From contig NZ_JAMTCN010000001.1 of NCBI RefSeq assembly GCF_024171865.1, positions 248,001 to 312,000 of the forward strand: a stretch of DNA of 64,000 nt, read 5' to 3'. Source of the DNA: Prauserella aidingensis. GTDB lineage: Bacteria; Actinomycetota; Actinomycetes; Mycobacteriales; Pseudonocardiaceae. This document shows positions 61,111-64,000 of the stretch, piece by piece. Positions within the stretch are counted from its first letter, which is position 1; the number at the start of each line of letters is the position of its first letter. Made by a program: the position numbers and the translations under genes. The notes under the pieces are model-generated. The model searched no databases. It was not told the origin of the DNA and saw only the letters and a program-made list of their open reading frames with translations.

Positions 61111-62755
61111 GGGAGTGGATGACCTCGCCGGCGCGGACGGTGCGCAGGCACGTCGGCAACGGTGCGTCGGGGTCGAGCGGCGGCAGTCCGGGGACCTGGG
61201 CGCGCGGGTCGGTGGACCACCGCTGCACTCGGCTGTCCGGTGCGGCGACGACGAGCTCGACCGGTTCCCAGATCGCGTAGTGGGCGGGCGCGCCGGGCAC
61301 GAGCGCGCCGGTGACCCCGTCCTGGACGCCCGCGGCGCGGTGGCCGCCCCGCGTGTGGGCGTTGAACGCGGCACGCGGGGAGATCCCGGACCCCGGGGTG
61401 CGGTGGTGCACGGCGGCGCGCACGCTCTCCCACGGCGCGAACGGGGTGACCGGTGCGTCCGAGCCGAATGCGAGCGGCACCCCGGCGGCCGCCAGCGTGG
61501 CGAACGGGTTGAGCGCGGCGGCGCGATCGGCGCCGAGCCGGGCCGCGTACATGCCGTCGGTGCCGCCCCAGCTGCCGTCGAACAGCGGCTGCATCGACGC
61601 GGCGACGTTGAAACCGGCGAGGACGTCGGCCTGCTGCGCGTCGATCATCTCGACGTGTTCGAGGCGGTGCTTGGCTCCGACGAGCGCTCGGCGTCCGACC
61701 TGTTTCTCCGCGAGGCGGAAGCCTTCCACGACCTCGGCGACGCCCGCGTCCCCGATGACATGGAAGCCTGCCTGGAGCCCGGCGTCGGTGCACAGGGCGA
61801 TGTGGTCGGCGATCTCGTCGGCGTCGAGGTAGCGGTTGCCGGTGGTGTCGGCGTCGGCGTAGGGCGTGTGCAGGGCCGCGGTGCGGGAGCCCAGTGAGCC
61901 GTCGACGAGCAGGTCGCCCGCCAGGCCGCGGGCCCCGAGCCTGCGGGCCGTGTCGACGGCGTCCTGCCCGCGGGCGCCCCAGTAGCCGACGACCTCGGGC
62001 AGCCCGGGCGTGGACGCCAGCTCCAGCAGCCCGTGCAGGTCCTCCTCGCTCGAGATGCCCGGGGCGGCGTTCTCGTGGACGGAGACGATGCCGCGCGCAG
62101 CGGCGGCGCGCAGGAACGTCTCCTGCACGCGGCGGCGATGCTCAGGGCCCAGGGCCGTGCGGGAGGCGGTGATCGCGGCGCTGTGCGCCTCGCGGGTCAC
62201 CGGGCCGTCGTCGGACCAGCCGGGCAGCTGCCGGATTCCCGGTGCGAGGTCGACCAGCGCACTGGACACGAGCGCCGAGTGGACGTCCACCCTGCTCAGG
62301 TACACGGGCGCGCCGCCTGCGGCCTCGTCCAGCTCGGCGCGGCTCGGCAGCCGCGGATCGGTCCAGCGCGTTTCGTCCCAGCCGTGCGCGATCAGCACCT
62401 CGCCGGGGATGGCGGCGCCGCGGACGGCCGCGAGGAGTTCACCCGCGTCGCGGACGCGGGCCAGGTCGACGCCCGCCAGGTGCAGTCCCGCGTTGGTGGC
62501 GTGCACGTGGGCGTCGACGAACCCCGGGGTGACGAACGCGCCGTCGAGTTCGACCACCTCGGCGTCCGGGTGCAGCGCGCGCCCCGGGCCGTCCTGCCCG
62601 ACCCACACGACCGTGCCGTCGGTGACGGCCATCGCCGTGGCGTCGCTGGATGCGGGCGTGTGGATGTGCCCGCCGAGCAGCAGGGTCGTGCGGGCGCCTG
62701 ACGTCGTCCGACCTGTGGCGGGTGGACCTGCGGATTCAGCGGAAGAACTCGTCAC
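61103..62755 (-). CDS. Amidohydrolase family protein (YtcJ-like)
   Basis: A 550-residue protein, start GTG 62755. FVTPGFVDAHVHATNAG carries the metal-binding HxH motif, FHVIGDAG and KHRLEHVEMID further ligands, and LAFGSDAPVTPFAPW the terminal Asp. Members hydrolyse unknown amide or formyl substrates. It overlaps the Lnt start, so the four genes from here to 57541 are transcribed together or coupled. A 98-bp AT-rich divergent region separates it from the KamA-like gene. Confidence 0.92.
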   Translation of the reverse strand: MTSSSAESAGPPATGRTTSGARTTLLLGGHIHTPASSDATAMAVTDGTVVWVGQDGPGRALHPDAEVVELDGAFVTPGFVDAHVHATNAGLHLAGVDLARVRDAGELLAAVRGAAIPGEVLIAHGWDETRWTDPRLPSRAELDEAAGGAPVYLSRVDVHSALVSSALVDLAPGIRQLPGWSDDGPVTREAHSAAITASRTALGPEHRRRVQETFLRAAAARGIVSVHENAAPGISSEEDLHGLLELASTPGLPEVVGYWGARGQDAVDTARRLGARGLAGDLLVDGSLGSRTAALHTPYADADTTGNRYLDADEIADHIALCTDAGLQAGFHVIGDAGVAEVVEGFRLAEKQVGRRALVGAKHRLEHVEMIDAQQADVLAGFNVAASMQPLFDGSWGGTDGMYAARLGADRAAALNPFATLAAAGVPLAFGSDAPVTPFAPWESVRAAVHHRTPGSGISPRAAFNAHTRGGHRAAGVQDGVTGALVPGAPAHYAIWEPVELVVAAPDSRVQRWSTDPRAQVPGLPPLDPDAPLPTCLRTVRAGEVIHSRD

Positions 62756-62853
62756 GTCCGGCAGTGTGCCACGACGAAGGGGGCGAGAATCTTTGCATCT
62801 AATTCGCTGTATGACAGGATATTTTCAATGTAACCGCGAGTTGAGGAGCAGAT

Positions 62854-64000
62854 GTGACTGCGACCCAGGAGCCTGCTGCCGGCGCACACCCGTCCGCGCA
62901 CGCCACCGACCAGGCAGGGCAGCGCGACGGCGACCAGGGGCACGGTGTCGAACAGCCCTACGAGTACCGGCGCGCCGAACTGACCGAACCGGACTGGCGC
63001 CGCTTCCCCGGCTGGCGCGACGTGACCGAGGCCGAATGGCGCGACGCCCAGTGGCAGCGGGTCCACTGCGTCCGCAACCTCAAACAGCTCCGCACCCTGC
63101 TGGGCGACCTGGTCGAGGACCGGTTCTTCGAGGACCTCGCCGCCGACCAGCGCGACATGGCGACCATGTCGATGCTGCTGCCGCCGCAGATGCTCAACAC
63201 GATGGCGCCGCACGCCGGCACCGACCCGCGCGAGTACACCGACGCGCTGTACGCCGATCCGATCCGGCGCTACATGCTTCCGGTGCGCAGCGACCGCGAC
63301 CCGGAGTGGCCGAGCCACCCGCACTCGGAACGGGACTCGCTGCACGAGGCGGAGATGTGGGTCGTCGAAGGGCTGACCCACCGCTACCCCACCAAGGTGC
63401 TCGCCGAACTCCTCTCGACCTGCCCGCAGTACTGCGGCCACTGCACCCGCATGGACCTCGTCGGCAACTCCACCGAGCAGATCGACAAGCACAAGCTCGA
63501 ACTGAAGCCGGTCGACCGGCAGGACCAGATCGTCGACTACCTCAAACGCACTCCGGGCGTGCGGGACGTCGTGGTCTCCGGCGGCGACGTGGCGAACGTG
63601 CCCTGGCACCAGCTCGAGGCGTTCCTCATGCGGCTGCTCGACATCGAGACGGTCCGCGACATCCGCCTCGCCACGAAGGCGCTCGCCGGCCTGCCTCAGC
63701 ACTGGCTGCAGCCCAAGGTCGTCGAAGGACTCGAACGCGTCGCGGGCACGGCACGCCGCCGCGGGGTGAACCTCGCGATCCACACGCACGTCAACCACGC
63801 GCAGTCGGTGACCCCGCTCGTCGCCGAGGCCGCCCGCACGGCCCTCGACGTCGGTGTGCGCGATGTGCGCAACCAGGGCGTGCTCATGCGCGGGGTGAAC
63901 GACACGCCGGCGTCGCTGCTCGACCTGTGCTTCGCGCTGCAGGGCGAGGCGAACATCCTGCCGTACTACTTCTACATGTGCGACATGATCCCCAACGCCG
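62854..64000 (+). CDS. KamA-family radical SAM protein (lysine 2,3-aminomutase-like), 3' end outside window
   Basis: At least 382 codons are visible, start GTG 62854 with gaggagc upstream, and the frame is open to the window end. A His/Gln/Asp-rich N-terminus of about 35 residues precedes the family core. The radical SAM cluster is Cys190-X3-Cys194-X2-Cys197 (CPQYCGHC). PVRSDRDPEWPSHPHSERDSL, VVVSGGDVANV and IHTHVNHAQSVTP are typical of the group. Classic members use SAM, PLP and a [4Fe-4S] cluster to migrate the amino group of lysine, but actinobacterial relatives are often untested. The PLP lysine would lie beyond the visible part. Confidence 0.9.
   Translation, partial: MTATQEPAAGAHPSAHATDQAGQRDGDQGHGVEQPYEYRRAELTEPDWRRFPGWRDVTEAEWRDAQWQRVHCVRNLKQLRTLLGDLVEDRFFEDLAADQRDMATMSMLLPPQMLNTMAPHAGTDPREYTDALYADPIRRYMLPVRSDRDPEWPSHPHSERDSLHEAEMWVVEGLTHRYPTKVLAELLSTCPQYCGHCTRMDLVGNSTEQIDKHKLELKPVDRQDQIVDYLKRTPGVRDVVVSGGDVANVPWHQLEAFLMRLLDIETVRDIRLATKALAGLPQHWLQPKVVEGLERVAGTARRRGVNLAIHTHVNHAQSVTPLVAEAARTALDVGVRDVRNQGVLMRGVNDTPASLLDLCFALQGEANILPYYFYMCDMIPNA

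Overview
The window is about 70% G+C with strong third-position GC bias. It carries several actinobacterial signatures: RbpA (55652-55993), an MptB-type polyprenol-phosphomannose mannosyltransferase (6893-8500), a polyprenol-phosphomannose synthase next to apolipoprotein N-acyltransferase (58500-61110), and the DUF3090, SCO1664-family and DUF3097 proteins (11874-14263). Together these point to a chromosomal segment of a high-GC actinomycete. Pseudonocardiaceae is my best guess, and it is an inference from gene content only. No rRNA, tRNA, CRISPR array or insertion sequence was seen.

Layout. 1-6.8 kb: a truncated M55 D-aminopeptidase gene diverges from an oligopeptide ABC transporter operon (binding protein, two permeases, fused double ATPase), recalling the DppA-transporter pairing of Bacillus. 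6.9-16.5 kb: housekeeping-type genes, namely MptB, a minus-strand peptidase operon (S9 peptidase, LD-carboxypeptidase, PPOX flavoprotein), the DUF3090/SCO1664/DUF3097 run and an NfeD-SPFH membrane pair ending at a very strong hairpin. 16.6-27 kb: an accessory-looking zone. It has two frameshifted genes, a 60-bp perfect palindrome, an orphan tyrosine recombinase, a LysR-hydrolase-MFS cassette, a zinc-cysteine coiled-coil protein preceded by an AT-rich operator-like island, and a STAS protein lacking the phosphorylatable serine. 27-36 kb: cold-shock protein, proline iminopeptidase, a small HTH gene behind two strong palindromes, secreted and hydrolytic enzymes, and an MFS transporter with three fused carboxypeptidase-regulatory-like repeats. 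36-43 kb: a MoxR/VWA pair, VOC, CGNR, epoxide hydrolase, PrmC-like methyltransferase and adenosine deaminase with a candidate leaderless upstream peptide. 43-51 kb: acyltransferase, aldo/keto reductase and TetR around twin operators, an SDR-TetR pair, LysE, a decayed phosphotransferase, a PPOX protein, and an alcohol dehydrogenase flanked by two near-identical palindromes. 51-57.5 kb: GDPD, transglycosylase, UMF1-type MFS, thymidine kinase with an inserted segment, RbpA with a SigR-like promoter, PadR and a methyltransferase remnant. 57.5-64 kb: an overlapping minus-strand group (amidohydrolase, Lnt, Ppm1, threonine dehydratase) diverging from a KamA-family radical SAM enzyme cut by the window end.

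Recurring themes are start/stop overlaps in operons, long GC-rich hairpins between convergent genes, and several genes whose likely -10 box ends 6-7 nt before the start codon, suggesting leaderless mRNAs. I did not find a coherent, clearly new multi-gene system. The best candidates for second looks are the palindromes and frameshifts at 17.3-19.8 kb, the autoregulated small HTH locus at 28.8 kb, the MFS-repeat fusion, the split thymidine kinase lasso, and the leaderless peptide ahead of adenosine deaminase.
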